62,941 bases of DNA, taken from Mycobacterium sp. IS-1496. Lineage in GTDB: Bacteria > Actinomycetota > Actinomycetes > Mycobacteriales > Mycobacteriaceae. The DNA is taken from positions 1 to 62,941 of the forward strand of contig NZ_LQIU01000026.1 of assembly GCF_001499995.1 (NCBI RefSeq), in the 5' to 3' direction. The notes beneath the pieces were generated by a model. It was not told the origin of the DNA. It saw only the letters and a program-made list of their open reading frames with translations, and did no database searches. Positions 34,553-45,553 of the stretch are shown piece by piece. Both the position numbers and the translations under genes were made by a program. Positions within the stretch are counted from its first letter, which is position 1. Each line of letters opens with the position of its first letter.

Positions 34553-35181
34553 TGCCTGCCGATCGGATTCTGACGGCACACCGGCGCGACCTCCTGGCGC
34601 GGCGCATCCGGTGGTTCGTCGCGGCGACCATCTCGTACAACGTCGTCGAGGCGATTGTCGCGCTCACCGAGGGTGCGCGGGTGTCGTCGTCGGCGCTGAT
34701 CGGGTTCGGGCTGGATTCGGTCATCGAGGTGTCGTCCGCCGCGGCAGTGGCCTGGCAGTTCGCCGGCCGTGATCCCGAAGCGCGCGAGAAGCTCGCCCTG
34801 CGCGTCATCGCGTTCTCCTTCTTCGGGCTGGCGGCGTTCGTGACGGTGGACTCCGTTCGCGCACTGTTCGGCATCGGTGAAGCGCGGCACTCGACGGTCG
34901 GCATCGTGCTGGCCGCCGTGAGCCTGGCGATCATGCCGGTGTTGTCCTGGGCCCAGCGGCGAGCGGGTCGCGAACTGGGTTCGGTCTCGGCCGTCGCCGA
35001 CTCCAAGCAGACGCTGCTGTGCACGTATCTGTCGGCGGTCCTGCTGGCGGGACTGGTGCTCAACAGCGCCTTCGGGTGGTCGTGGGCCGACCCGGTCGCC
35101 GCGCTGGTGATCGCCGCCGTGGCGGTCAAGGAAGGCCGCGAGGCCTGGCGCGGAGAGGCCTGCTGCGACGGCGGTCGCTGA
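34552..35181 (+). CDS. Cation transporter, CDF-like
   Basis: A 209-residue membrane protein with five or six hydrophobic helices, resembling the compact cation-diffusion-facilitator-like proteins of actinobacteria. GFGLDSVIEVSSAA near residue 48 and VADSKQTLLCTYLS near 150 carry the paired Asp/Ser/Glu of the transport site. A Cys pair near the end (GEACCDGGR) echoes the Cys-rich tail of the co-encoded regulator. No cytosolic C-terminal CDF domain is present. The likely role is export of the metal sensed by the ArsR protein. Confidence 0.82.
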   Translation: MPADRILTAHRRDLLARRIRWFVAATISYNVVEAIVALTEGARVSSSALIGFGLDSVIEVSSAAAVAWQFAGRDPEAREKLALRVIAFSFFGLAAFVTVDSVRALFGIGEARHSTVGIVLAAVSLAIMPVLSWAQRRAGRELGSVSAVADSKQTLLCTYLSAVLLAGLVLNSAFGWSWADPVAALVIAAVAVKEGREAWRGEACCDGGR

Positions 35182-35273
35182 TCCGGCGCCGCCCACCCCG
35201 CGAAACCGCCCCTCCACCACGCTGACCTGTGCCACCATCCGTCTCGGCGGACGCCGCGAGACGGGGGTTGAGG

Positions 35274-37037
35274 ATGGAGCGCATTCCGATCTGGCTGGGG
35301 ATCGGTGTGGTCACCGCGGGTGTGTCGGCGGCTGCGCTGGCCGGCGCGGGGGCTGCCGCCGCCGAGACGGAGGCCGACGGTCCTGGTCCGTCCCCCGCCT
35401 CGAGTTCCGAGCAGACGAATCCCGGCCCGGATGCCGCCGACGACACGACCACCCTCGACGACGACCCCGAGCCCGAAGCTGAAGAAGCCGAAGACGAAGA
35501 GACGCTCGACGAGCGGCCTGTCGACGAAGAACCGGTCGACGAAGAACCGGTTGACGAAGAACCGGTTGACGAAGAACCGGTCGACGAAGTACCGGTTGAC
35601 GAAGAACCGGTTGGCGAAGAACCGGTCGATGCAGAACCGCGCGACGAGAAACCCGCCGACGAGCCGACGGACACGAACCCCGTCGTCGAGAACGAGCCCG
35701 TCGAGAACGAGCCCGTCGAGAACGAGCCCGTCGGGAACTTACCCGTCGACGACGTCGCCGTGGCGGACGAACTCGAGCCGACAGCGACCGCGATGTTCGA
35801 AGCGGACTCCGCCGCGGCGAGGGTGGGTCGGCAGGACGAATTTGATGCTCCTGCACACGATTTCGTCGCACCACTGACCGTCCCGGCGCTGCCGTCCCCG
35901 CTGCCGTCACCGTTCGGGTTCATAGATCAGCTGCCGCCGGTGGTCAAGGCGTTCGGCTCCGTCGTCTTCGACTTCCTCGGCGCCGTCACGAAGGTGATCA
36001 CCGGGCCGCCGCAACTGCCGCCGGGCAGCACCGTGACCGTCCGCACGTCGACGCTGGAGATCGCCGACGGCCGCCGGGTGAGCGCCGACTGGTACTTCCC
36101 CGACACCGACGAACCGCCCACGCGCATCATCTATCTGCAGCACGGGTTCCTCGCCAACGGCACCATGTACAGCCACACCGCCGCCTACCTCGCCGAGCGC
36201 ACCAACAGTGTCGTGGTCGCACCCACGCTGACCTCGAACCCGTTTCGGACCGACGACTTCTGGCTCGGGGGCGACCCCATGTACCGCGCCGTCGCCGAAC
36301 TGTTCACCGGCGACCGCGAGGCGCTCAACGCGAGCGCCGTGGCCGCCGGCTACACCACCCGCTACGGCGCCACCGCCACCCTCCCGCAGGACTTCGTCCT
36401 GGTCGGCCACTCCCTCGGCGGCGGCCTGGTGGCCGGGGCCTCGGGTCACTACGCCCGGTTCGTCACCGCCAACGGGGAAGCCAACCACCTCGCCGGTGTG
36501 ATCTCCCTCGACGGTGTCCCGCCGCGCACCGACATCGTGGGGAACTCGCTGCAGGCGTTGGACGCCACCGGCACCTACGTCCCGTTCCTCGAACTGCACG
36601 CGCCGACCAACTACCTGAACTCGACCAGCAACATCACCCAGGCCTTGAATGCGGGCCGGGCCGGGAAGTTCCACGGTGTCGAACTCAACGGCGGCGTGCA
36701 CATGGATTCGATGCTCGGCGGCAACCCCGTCATCCAGCTGTCCGCCTACCTCGTCGCCGGGTTCCCCGAACCCCAGAACCCGCCTGCCGCACAGCATCTG
36801 ATGGCCGGCTGGATCAACGACATGTTCGCCGGCCGCATCGACGCCGACACCGGGACCTGCACCGGCGCCGACTGCACCGGCATCTACGGGCTACCCGGCT
36901 CGCGTGTCGAGATCCCGACCCGCAAGGGCCGCGCCACCGCCACCGTCCTCGGCACCCCGGTGGCGACCTCGCGGCCGGCGATCATCCCGGTGTCGCTGTG
37001 GCAGCCGACGCGGTCGGTGCTCCTGCCGGTGGCCTAA
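35274..37037 (+). CDS. Secreted alpha/beta hydrolase with acidic pentapeptide repeats
   Basis: A 587-residue exported protein. The signal peptide (to about AGAAAAET, residue 32) leads into an acidic low-complexity region. Its tandem VDEEP units (35519-35638) and VENEP units (35684-35730) form a likely extended stalk. The hydrolase domain from about residue 210 has IYLQHGFLANGTMY and the nucleophile GHSLGGG near 390. Five-residue units arise from 15-base tandem repeats. ATG at 35274 follows GGGGTTGAGG. It is probably an envelope esterase or lipase with unknown substrate. Confidence 0.82.
   Translation: MERIPIWLGIGVVTAGVSAAALAGAGAAAAETEADGPGPSPASSSEQTNPGPDAADDTTTLDDDPEPEAEEAEDEETLDERPVDEEPVDEEPVDEEPVDEEPVDEVPVDEEPVGEEPVDAEPRDEKPADEPTDTNPVVENEPVENEPVENEPVGNLPVDDVAVADELEPTATAMFEADSAAARVGRQDEFDAPAHDFVAPLTVPALPSPLPSPFGFIDQLPPVVKAFGSVVFDFLGAVTKVITGPPQLPPGSTVTVRTSTLEIADGRRVSADWYFPDTDEPPTRIIYLQHGFLANGTMYSHTAAYLAERTNSVVVAPTLTSNPFRTDDFWLGGDPMYRAVAELFTGDREALNASAVAAGYTTRYGATATLPQDFVLVGHSLGGGLVAGASGHYARFVTANGEANHLAGVISLDGVPPRTDIVGNSLQALDATGTYVPFLELHAPTNYLNSTSNITQALNAGRAGKFHGVELNGGVHMDSMLGGNPVIQLSAYLVAGFPEPQNPPAAQHLMAGWINDMFAGRIDADTGTCTGADCTGIYGLPGSRVEIPTRKGRATATVLGTPVATSRPAIIPVSLWQPTRSVLLPVA
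35519..35638 (+). repeat. Eight 15-base tandem repeats encoding VDEEP-type units
   Basis: Consecutive 15-base units near the consensus GTCGACGAAGAACCG encode VDEEP with minor variants (VDEVP, VGEEP, VDAEP). Third-position changes show modest divergence. A second block of three GTCGAGAACGAGCCC units follows at about 35684-35730. Unit number could vary between strains by slippage. Confidence 0.85.
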
Positions 37038-37831
37038 CCCGTCAGCGAGGACGGGTCGACGGGGAAGTCGAAGTAGGTGTCCGGATACGTCTGCGGCTTG
37101 AACGTGAAGTGCCACCACTCCTTCTCGTAGTTCACCAGCCCCTGCTCCTCGAGCCCCTCCTTCAGCAGCAGCCGGTTCTTCAACTGCTCACCCTGCACCC
37201 GCGGATCGAGCGTGTGCGCCAGGGTGTCGAAGCAGTCGTAGCCGGTGCCCATGTCGATCGTGTTGTCTCCGAAGCGCTGCGAGACCGGTGCGGCACAGTC
37301 GACCAGTGGCTGTCCCGGCAGGAACGGCAGCTGCTCTCGCGCGGGCAGCGCGACGAGCGTGAGGTCGACGGTGCTGCCCCGGCTGTGCCCCGAGTTGTCG
37401 GCGATGTAACCGTCGGCGAACAGCCGCGTCTTGTCCACACGCGGGTAGAACTCCGCCTTCATCCGCTGATCGGGCAGGTCGTTCGCCCAGGCGACGAACT
37501 GGTCGACGGCGCGCTGCGGCCGGTAGCAGTCGTAGACCTTCAGCGAGTAGCCCTGCGCCGTGAACTCCTGCTGTGCACGCCGCAGCGCGTCGGCCGCCGG
37601 GCGGGTGAGCAGGCACAGCGGAGCCCGGTACCCGTCGACCGGGGCGCCGGTGAAGTTGTGCGGTGTGACGTAGCGGATGTCCAACAGGATCGACGGATCG
37701 ACGTCGCCGAGCGAGACGAAATCCGCCGGTGCCGTCGGCTCGGGCTGGGCGGAAGCGACCGGTGCCGCCACCACCGCGGCCAGGACCGCGGCGGTTGCGA
37801 GCCGCAGCACGCCCGTCGGTGTTTTCGGCAT
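37034..37831 (-). CDS. Exported D-alanyl-D-alanine dipeptidase, VanX-like
   Basis: A 265-residue protein of the peptidase M15D (VanX/DdpX) family. A signal peptide ends ASAQP near residue 30. SGHSRGSTVDLTL gives the zinc His and Asp, EKEWWHFTF the catalytic Glu and last zinc His, and YDCYRPQRAV the substrate Arg. It would cleave D-Ala-D-Ala in the periplasm, so it is a wall-recycling enzyme more than a vancomycin-resistance one; no VanH or VanA is present. The Tyr-Cys pairs may form disulfides. The stop overlaps the convergent neighbour by four bases. Confidence 0.9.
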   Translation of the reverse strand: MPKTPTGVLRLATAAVLAAVVAAPVASAQPEPTAPADFVSLGDVDPSILLDIRYVTPHNFTGAPVDGYRAPLCLLTRPAADALRRAQQEFTAQGYSLKVYDCYRPQRAVDQFVAWANDLPDQRMKAEFYPRVDKTRLFADGYIADNSGHSRGSTVDLTLVALPAREQLPFLPGQPLVDCAAPVSQRFGDNTIDMGTGYDCFDTLAHTLDPRVQGEQLKNRLLLKEGLEEQGLVNYEKEWWHFTFKPQTYPDTYFDFPVDPSSLTG

Positions 37832-37985
37832 GCGCCCATTGCAGCATCCGAACCGACAGCGCGCTGCGTGATGGTGAGCGGAAAGTGAACGGGCGATGTA
37901 AAACTATCGAGGATCGTCACCACATCGCTGAAGGATGGACACCGCAACGGCGCGGCTGGCCTCTCATCGGAGAACAGGAACCGCC

Positions 37986-39416
37986 ATGTCCGCTGTCGCC
38001 ACCGGCGAGCCGACCCCCGAGGTCACCGAGCGCCTCGAATCCGACCTCACCGTCATCCCGGAGTCCGGCAGGACGACCGATGTACGCGGGCAGTTCTGGA
38101 TCTGGGCCGGTGCCAACATCGCGCCGATCAACTGGGTGCTCGGCGCCCTCGGCGTCACGATGGGCCTGGGCCTGTGGGAGACGATCGCGGTGCTCGCGGT
38201 CGGCAACCTGATCGGGATGTCGCTGTTCGGCATCTTCGTCGTGATCGGGCAGCGCACCGGGGTGACCGGAATGGTGTTGTCGCGCGCCATCTTCGGACGC
38301 CGCGGCGCCTACGTACCCGCCGCCGTGCAGGCGATCGTGTGCATGGGGTGGTGCGCGGTGAACACCTGGATCGTGCTCGACCTGGTGATGGCGCTGCTCG
38401 GCCGCATCGGCATCGTCGATCCTGAGAGCACCGCCCACGGTCCGCGGATCGCGGTGGGCGCCACCATCATGGTGATCCAGGTGGTGATCGCCTGGTTCGG
38501 CTACCGGGTGATCGCGGCGTTCGAACGCTGGACCGTGCCGCCCACCGTGGCGATCCTGGTCGCGATGACGGCGGTCGCCTGGTTCGGCCTCGACGTCGAG
38601 TGGGGGTACGCCGGTGACGCGACGCTGACCACCGGAGAGCACATCGCGGCCCTGTCCGCGGTGATGACGGCCATCGGAATCGGTTGGGGTGTCACCTGGT
38701 TCGGCTACGCGGCCGACTATTCGCGATTCGTGTCCACCACCGTGCCCGCACGCAAACTGTTCGCGGCCAGTGCGCTGGGCCAGTTCATCCCGGTGGTCTG
38801 GCTGGGCGCCCTCGGCGCGACGCTGGCGACGCTCAGCTCGTCCGCGGACCCGGGTGAGATCATCGTCGACGCCTACGGCGTACTGGCCATCCCGGTCCTG
38901 CTGCTCGTCGTGCACGGACCGCTGGCCACGAACATCCTGAACATCTACACGTGCACGGTCTCGACCCAGGCGCTCGACATCCACATCGACCGCCGGATCC
39001 TCAACCTCGTCATCGGCGCCGTCGCCATGGCCGGGGTCGTGCTCTTCGTGTACAACGGCGACTTCGCGCTGATGATCGACAGCTGGCTGATCGGCATCGT
39101 CGGCTGGGTGGCGCCGTGGGCCGCGGTGGTCCTCGTGCACTGGTTCGTGATCGCGCGGCGGCAGGTCGACCCCGAGGCGCTCCTGGCTCCGCCCGGCGCG
39201 GGGCTCCTTCCGACGGTGCGGCCGACGGCACTGTTGGCGCTCGGCGTCGGCATCCTGTTCACCTGGATGTTCATGTACGGCATGACGCCGCTGCTGCAGG
39301 GACCGATCGCGACCGCCCTCGGCGGCGTCGACCTGTCGTGGCTGGCCGGCGGTATCGCCGCGGCAACCACCTACCTGGCGCTGGAGACCGTCCGCGGGCG
39401 GCGACTGCAGACGTGA
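37986..39416 (+). CDS. NCS1-family purine/cytosine permease
   Basis: A 476-residue transporter of the nucleobase-cation-symport-1 family with about 12 membrane helices. Typical early sequence is FWIWAGANIAPINWVLGALG, and helix 6 contains GIGWGVTWFGYAADYSRF. It imports a nucleobase, allantoin or related compound with sodium or protons. ATG at 37986 has an AGGAA site; the longer frame adds a non-family leader. No nucleobase-degrading gene is nearby. Confidence 0.9.
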   Translation: MSAVATGEPTPEVTERLESDLTVIPESGRTTDVRGQFWIWAGANIAPINWVLGALGVTMGLGLWETIAVLAVGNLIGMSLFGIFVVIGQRTGVTGMVLSRAIFGRRGAYVPAAVQAIVCMGWCAVNTWIVLDLVMALLGRIGIVDPESTAHGPRIAVGATIMVIQVVIAWFGYRVIAAFERWTVPPTVAILVAMTAVAWFGLDVEWGYAGDATLTTGEHIAALSAVMTAIGIGWGVTWFGYAADYSRFVSTTVPARKLFAASALGQFIPVVWLGALGATLATLSSSADPGEIIVDAYGVLAIPVLLLVVHGPLATNILNIYTCTVSTQALDIHIDRRILNLVIGAVAMAGVVLFVYNGDFALMIDSWLIGIVGWVAPWAAVVLVHWFVIARRQVDPEALLAPPGAGLLPTVRPTALLALGVGILFTWMFMYGMTPLLQGPIATALGGVDLSWLAGGIAAATTYLALETVRGRRLQT

Positions 39417-39445
39417 TGTCACAGGACGGCGTTAGCGTCCGTTCC

Positions 39446-39676
39446 ATGAGTCACCGACTTGTGCGCATCTATCGCGAGGGGCAGGCGGCATTTCCCCACA
39501 CCATCGACTGCCCGTACGCGGGGGATCTGCTGGCCGCGCGCATGTGGCGGCTGGGTTGGCAGAAAGCCTGCGACGAACACCGCGGCAGGCCGCCGGTCAC
39601 GGAAACCCTGCAGCGGATGAGTGAACAGCTCGCCGACCTCGAACCGCTGGTCGTCCGGTTGGGGGAGCACGACTGA
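39446..39676 (+). CDS. Small RMF-like protein (Rmf/CrpP fold candidate)
   Basis: A protein of 76 residues, or 86 if translation starts at ATG 39416, which overlaps the permease stop. The pattern YREGQAAF, DCPYAGD, ARMWRLGWQKACDEH resembles ribosome modulation factor, where a similar Gly-Tyr-x-Ala region, CPY and WxxGWxxA recur. In gamma-proteobacteria RMF drives ribosome dimerisation in stationary phase. The match is short and the role in mycobacteria unproven. The C-terminal 25 residues form an acidic helix. Confidence 0.65.
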   Translation: MSHRLVRIYREGQAAFPHTIDCPYAGDLLAARMWRLGWQKACDEHRGRPPVTETLQRMSEQLADLEPLVVRLGEHD

Positions 39677-39798
39677 CGGCCCGGCCGGGTGCCGTGATCA
39701 CCCCACACGGTTGCGCGCGAACCCCCGCTGAGGCGCGGACGTAGGTCTTGTCGACCCCTGGGGCCACCCCTACCATTCGGAGGACAATCTTCCTTCAA

Positions 39799-40089
39799 AT
39801 GCAGGAGCCGCAGGTGAGAGCGTTTTTTCGGGTGATCGCGGCGACGGTGGCCACGCTGACCGTGATGGCCGCGGTGGCGCAGCCGGCGCACGCGCAACCC
39901 GGGTTCGCGCTCACCTCTCCGGTGCCGACGCTCGAGGAGTTGAGCGCCCAGATCCACCTGCTCGTGGCCACCCAGGCCCCGGACGCGGTGCGGGCCGAAG
40001 CCGTGAGCACCGCCGAAACCCCGTGGCTGTGGACGCTGTTCGTCCCCGTGGCCCCCGGGCTGCCCGACAAGAAAGTGGTCAATCGATGA
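39799..40089 (+). CDS. Small secreted protein upstream of a methyltransferase
   Basis: A 96-residue exported protein with a signal peptide ending QPAHAQP near residue 33, then about 60 residues with no Cys and no known domain. The start is ATG 39799 or GTG 39814. Its stop overlaps the methyltransferase ATG (ATGA), so the genes are translated together, although their compartments differ. Confidence 0.72.
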   Translation: MQEPQVRAFFRVIAATVATLTVMAAVAQPAHAQPGFALTSPVPTLEELSAQIHLLVATQAPDAVRAEAVSTAETPWLWTLFVPVAPGLPDKKVVNR

Positions 40090-40898
40090 CGGACAAGAGT
40101 TCGCTACCCCTGGCCCAGCGTTCCGACGCCGACGTCCCTGGGCACTGGCTGTTGGCGCGGCTGGGCAAGAGGGTGCTGCGCCCAGGCGGTCTGGAACTGA
40201 CCTCGCGCGTGCTGGCCGCCGCGAAGATCACCGGCGCCGACGTGGTGGAACTCGGTCCCGGGCTGGGTCGGACCGCCCGCGACATCGTCGCGTCGAATCC
40301 GAAGTCCTACGTCGGCGTCGACGACAACGCCGCCTCCATGTCGACGGTCGAGGCGGTCGTCGCCCCCGCCGGCGGCCGGGTCGTGGTGGCGGATGCGGCC
40401 GCGACCGGGCTCGGCGACGACAGCGCCGACGTCGTGATCGGTGAGGCGATGCTGACGATGCAGGGCGGGAAGGCGAAGAAGGCGATCCTCGACGAGGCGT
40501 TCCGGATCCTGCGGCCCGGCGGTCGGTACGCGATCCACGAACTCGGCCTGACCCCCGACACGCTCGCCGTCGAGACCAAAGACGCCATCCGGCGCGACCT
40601 CGCCCGGTCCATCAAGGTCAACGCCCGCCCGCTGACGGTCCAGGAGTGGACGGATCTGCTCACCGCCTCCGGCTTCCGGGTGATCACCGTGGACCGGGCG
40701 CCGATGGCGCTGCTGCAACCCGCTCGTGTACTCGCCGACGAGGGGTTCCTCGGCGTCCTGCGCATCGTCGGCAACCTCATCACCCGGGGCGCCGCGCGCA
40801 AGCGGGTCCTGTCGATGAGGCGCACCTTCACGAACTACCGCGACCACCTGACCGCTGTCGGCGTGATCGCCGTCAAGCCGAAGGCCGGCCGGCCATGA
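40086..40898 (+). CDS. Class I SAM-dependent methyltransferase
   Basis: A 270-residue methyltransferase with a Rossmann fold. Motif I is VVELGPGLGRTARDI near residue 53, an acidic loop (YVGVDDNAAS) ends strand 2, and VVIGEAMLTMQ is strand 4. The C-terminal part is basic. The nature of the acceptor is unknown. It is overlapped by four bases on both sides (upstream secreted gene, downstream cupin), so the three are co-translated. Confidence 0.88.
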   Translation: MTDKSSLPLAQRSDADVPGHWLLARLGKRVLRPGGLELTSRVLAAAKITGADVVELGPGLGRTARDIVASNPKSYVGVDDNAASMSTVEAVVAPAGGRVVVADAAATGLGDDSADVVIGEAMLTMQGGKAKKAILDEAFRILRPGGRYAIHELGLTPDTLAVETKDAIRRDLARSIKVNARPLTVQEWTDLLTASGFRVITVDRAPMALLQPARVLADEGFLGVLRIVGNLITRGAARKRVLSMRRTFTNYRDHLTAVGVIAVKPKAGRP

Positions 40899-41218
40899 CC
40901 TACGACGTTGTCTACGCAGGCGGCGCGGAACACCTGCCCCCACCGCAGGAGGAGGGCCGGTCGACCGCCAGCAAGGTGGTCCACCAGGCCGGCGACGTCC
41001 GCGCGGTCAACATCGCGCTCGCCGAAGGGGCCGCGCTGTCCGAACACGCGACCGCGCACCCGATCTACGTTCACGTCCTCTCGGGCGAGATCGAGGTCAC
41101 CTGTGAGGGACGCACCGATTCGCTCGGCGCGGGCGGGCTGGTGTTCGTCGATCGCAACGTCCCGCACGCCGTGGTCGCGGTGCGGCCGAGTTCGATCCTG
41201 GTGACCTTCCTGCCCTGA
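40895..41218 (+). CDS. Cupin-domain protein
   Basis: A 107-residue single-cupin protein. LSEHATAHPIYVHVLSGEIE is the first cupin motif with one or two metal His, and VFVDRNVPHAVVAV the second. It overlaps the methyltransferase by four bases and precedes the regulator gene by 24 bases. It may sequester a metal or small effector in the same pathway; no catalysis can be inferred. Confidence 0.85.
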   Translation: MTYDVVYAGGAEHLPPPQEEGRSTASKVVHQAGDVRAVNIALAEGAALSEHATAHPIYVHVLSGEIEVTCEGRTDSLGAGGLVFVDRNVPHAVVAVRPSSILVTFLP

Positions 41219-41242
41219 TGGGACTGTGCCCGGCGTGGGAGG

Positions 41243-41971
41243 ATGTCACCGGCATTCCTGGTGAGCGACCGAGGAGAGCGATTGCCCGGCAGCGGCGTCG
41301 ACAGACCGTCGACTGAGTCGGCGTCGGAGCGCGCCGCCGGTCTGCAGCGGCAGCGGGTCCTCAGCCTGGTGCGCAGCGCCGGCGGGCCGGTGGACGCCAG
41401 ACGGGTGGCCGACGCCCTCGACATCCACGTCACCACAGCGCGGTTCCACCTGACCACTCTCGAGCGTCAGGGGGCGATCCGCCGCGGGGGAGGGGCGCGC
41501 AGCGGAGGCGTCGGACGTCCGCGCCTCACCTACGAACTGGCGCCGAGGCTCGACTACGCCGACATCGTCGCTCTGTTCGCCACCCACCTGGGCGGCACCC
41601 CCGGCGAGCGGGAGGAGCGGGCCGTGCGCATCGGCGCGGATCTCGCCCGTCGGGTCCGGCTCACCGAGGTCGCCGGCGAGGACTCCGTCGTCGACGTCGT
41701 CGTGGGCGCACTGGGCCAGCTCGGCTTCCAGATCCGTTCGGTCACCGACGCGTTCGGGGAGGTGACCATCCAGATCTGCGCCTGCCCGCTGGCCGAGATC
41801 GCCGTCGACTCCCCCGAGGTCGTGCGCGGTATCCAACAGGGACTGATCCAGGAGGTCGTCGACGCCAACGCGGCTCGAGCGGGCCGCCGGTACTCCGTGG
41901 CGGTGCAGCCTGATCCGCACCGCGGCTCCTGCGAAGTCGGCCTCGTCCTGAGGCCAAGCGCCACAACCTGA
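41243..41971 (+). CDS. ArsR/DeoR-like HTH regulator with C-terminal Cys cluster
   Basis: A winged-helix regulator of about 242 residues. DARRVADALDIHVTTARFHL is the recognition region and GRPRLTYEL the wing. The C-terminal domain has QICACPLAEI and HRGSCEVGL, three Cys with a nearby His, reminiscent of Fe-S-binding regulators such as SufR. No suf genes are here. The start is uncertain: ATG 41243 (GGAGG directly before), GTG 41261 or TTG 41282. It is likely co-transcribed with the methyltransferase and cupin. Confidence 0.8.
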   Translation: MSPAFLVSDRGERLPGSGVDRPSTESASERAAGLQRQRVLSLVRSAGGPVDARRVADALDIHVTTARFHLTTLERQGAIRRGGGARSGGVGRPRLTYELAPRLDYADIVALFATHLGGTPGEREERAVRIGADLARRVRLTEVAGEDSVVDVVVGALGQLGFQIRSVTDAFGEVTIQICACPLAEIAVDSPEVVRGIQQGLIQEVVDANAARAGRRYSVAVQPDPHRGSCEVGLVLRPSATT

Positions 41972-42031
41972 TTGGCGCGTCATCGGGTGATGTCCGATGA
42001 CCCGCGGGCCGCCGTGATTAGAGTGACGTGG

Positions 42032-44558
<2,527 letters not shown>

Positions 44559-44576
44559 CCGCCGAAGGGGGAAGTG

Positions 44577-45032
44577 ATGGACGGACGTCGGAGTTGGGGT
44601 GTGGTATTCGCCGCGGTGATCGGCCTGGCGGCGCTGCCCGGCTCGGCCGCCGCCACACCACCGGAAGGTGACGTGGTGCGTACCGACATCGCGAAGGGGG
44701 ACACGGGACAGTCGGTGTCGATAACCACGGCGCCCGGTCAGCAGAGCACGCTGCTCGTGCAGGATCTGCAGATGCGGCCCGGCTCGAGCAGTGGCTGGCA
44801 CACCCATCCCGGTCCGGAGCATTCGGTGATCACCGACGGGACGGTCGAGTTGCAGACCGCCGCCGACTGCGCCGTCGTGCCGTACAGGGCCGGGCAGGCC
44901 GTGTTCATCCCGGCCGGCCTCGCGCACCGGGTGGCCAACACCGCACCGCACGACGCCGGGGTCGTCGCCACCTACACGGTGCCCGTCGGCGCACCGGTCC
45001 GCGGCGACTCGCCGGACATGTGCCGCAAGTAG
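44577..45032 (+). CDS. Secreted cupin-domain protein
   Basis: A 151-residue exported protein. A signal peptide ends GSAAATPP near residue 28. The cupin barrel has SGWHTHPGPEHSVITDG with three possible metal ligands and FIPAGLAHRVAN with the fourth. Two Cys (ADCAVV, DMCRK) may form a disulfide. It starts 18 bases after the Ag85-like gene, so probable co-transcription makes it an envelope protein of that unit. Confidence 0.85.
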   Translation: MDGRRSWGVVFAAVIGLAALPGSAAATPPEGDVVRTDIAKGDTGQSVSITTAPGQQSTLLVQDLQMRPGSSSGWHTHPGPEHSVITDGTVELQTAADCAVVPYRAGQAVFIPAGLAHRVANTAPHDAGVVATYTVPVGAPVRGDSPDMCRK

Positions 45033-45553
45033 ACCGGCGGTCCGGCGGACACCTCGAGATCGACCCGCCGGCTCCGCGGCGGTGCGGTGCGAAGATCCGG
45101 TAGCCCGTCTCGCCAGCGAATACCCGGTGACCGGGCGCGGAGGCAGCCGTGGCACGTCGCGGGTGCGCGCCGGGGGCGGGGCCGTCCAGCGGGGCGCCAG
45201 CGACGAATTTGCTGGGGTGTCCCGGTGTGATCTGCCGCTCATTTTCGGCGGAAAAGGTAAGAAACCGTGATTTCGGGCATCGGGATGTTTGATCATGAGA
45301 GTTTTGCCGAACGCGTTAACCTGCAGGTCACCGATCCTATGCAATTCGCCACGAAAAGGTCACAGCGCAGTAACGAAGAGTTTCCTAAGCGTGCTCTGAG
45401 AGTCTGCGCAAGCCGGGTGGACAGAGGACGAAATCGCCGGGATTCGGTGGGTTGCGCCGTCGCTAGACTCGGCTCGGACCGCGCCGTCCTGGCGCGATGA
45501 ACGACTGAATTCAACGGCCGGTGCACGTCATGCCGGCGGAGGTGCCGAGAACC
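45033..45553. other. Gene-free stretch upstream of the beta-propeller gene
   Basis: About 520 bases without a supportable gene. A TAGACT at 45464-45469 could be a -10 hexamer for the gene at 45554, but I see no matching -35, riboswitch or strong hairpin. AT content is higher than around it between 45250 and 45400. Confidence 0.4.

Noticed and set aside
35519..35730. CRISPR-like tandem repeats
   Set aside because: Units are contiguous 15-mers without spacers, in frame, encoding VDEEP and VENEP; a protein repeat, not CRISPR. No CRISPR array was seen in the window.
45082..45500. Two short plus-strand frames upstream of the beta-propeller gene
   Set aside because: No ribosome sites, no recognisable sequence and overlap with probable promoter DNA.
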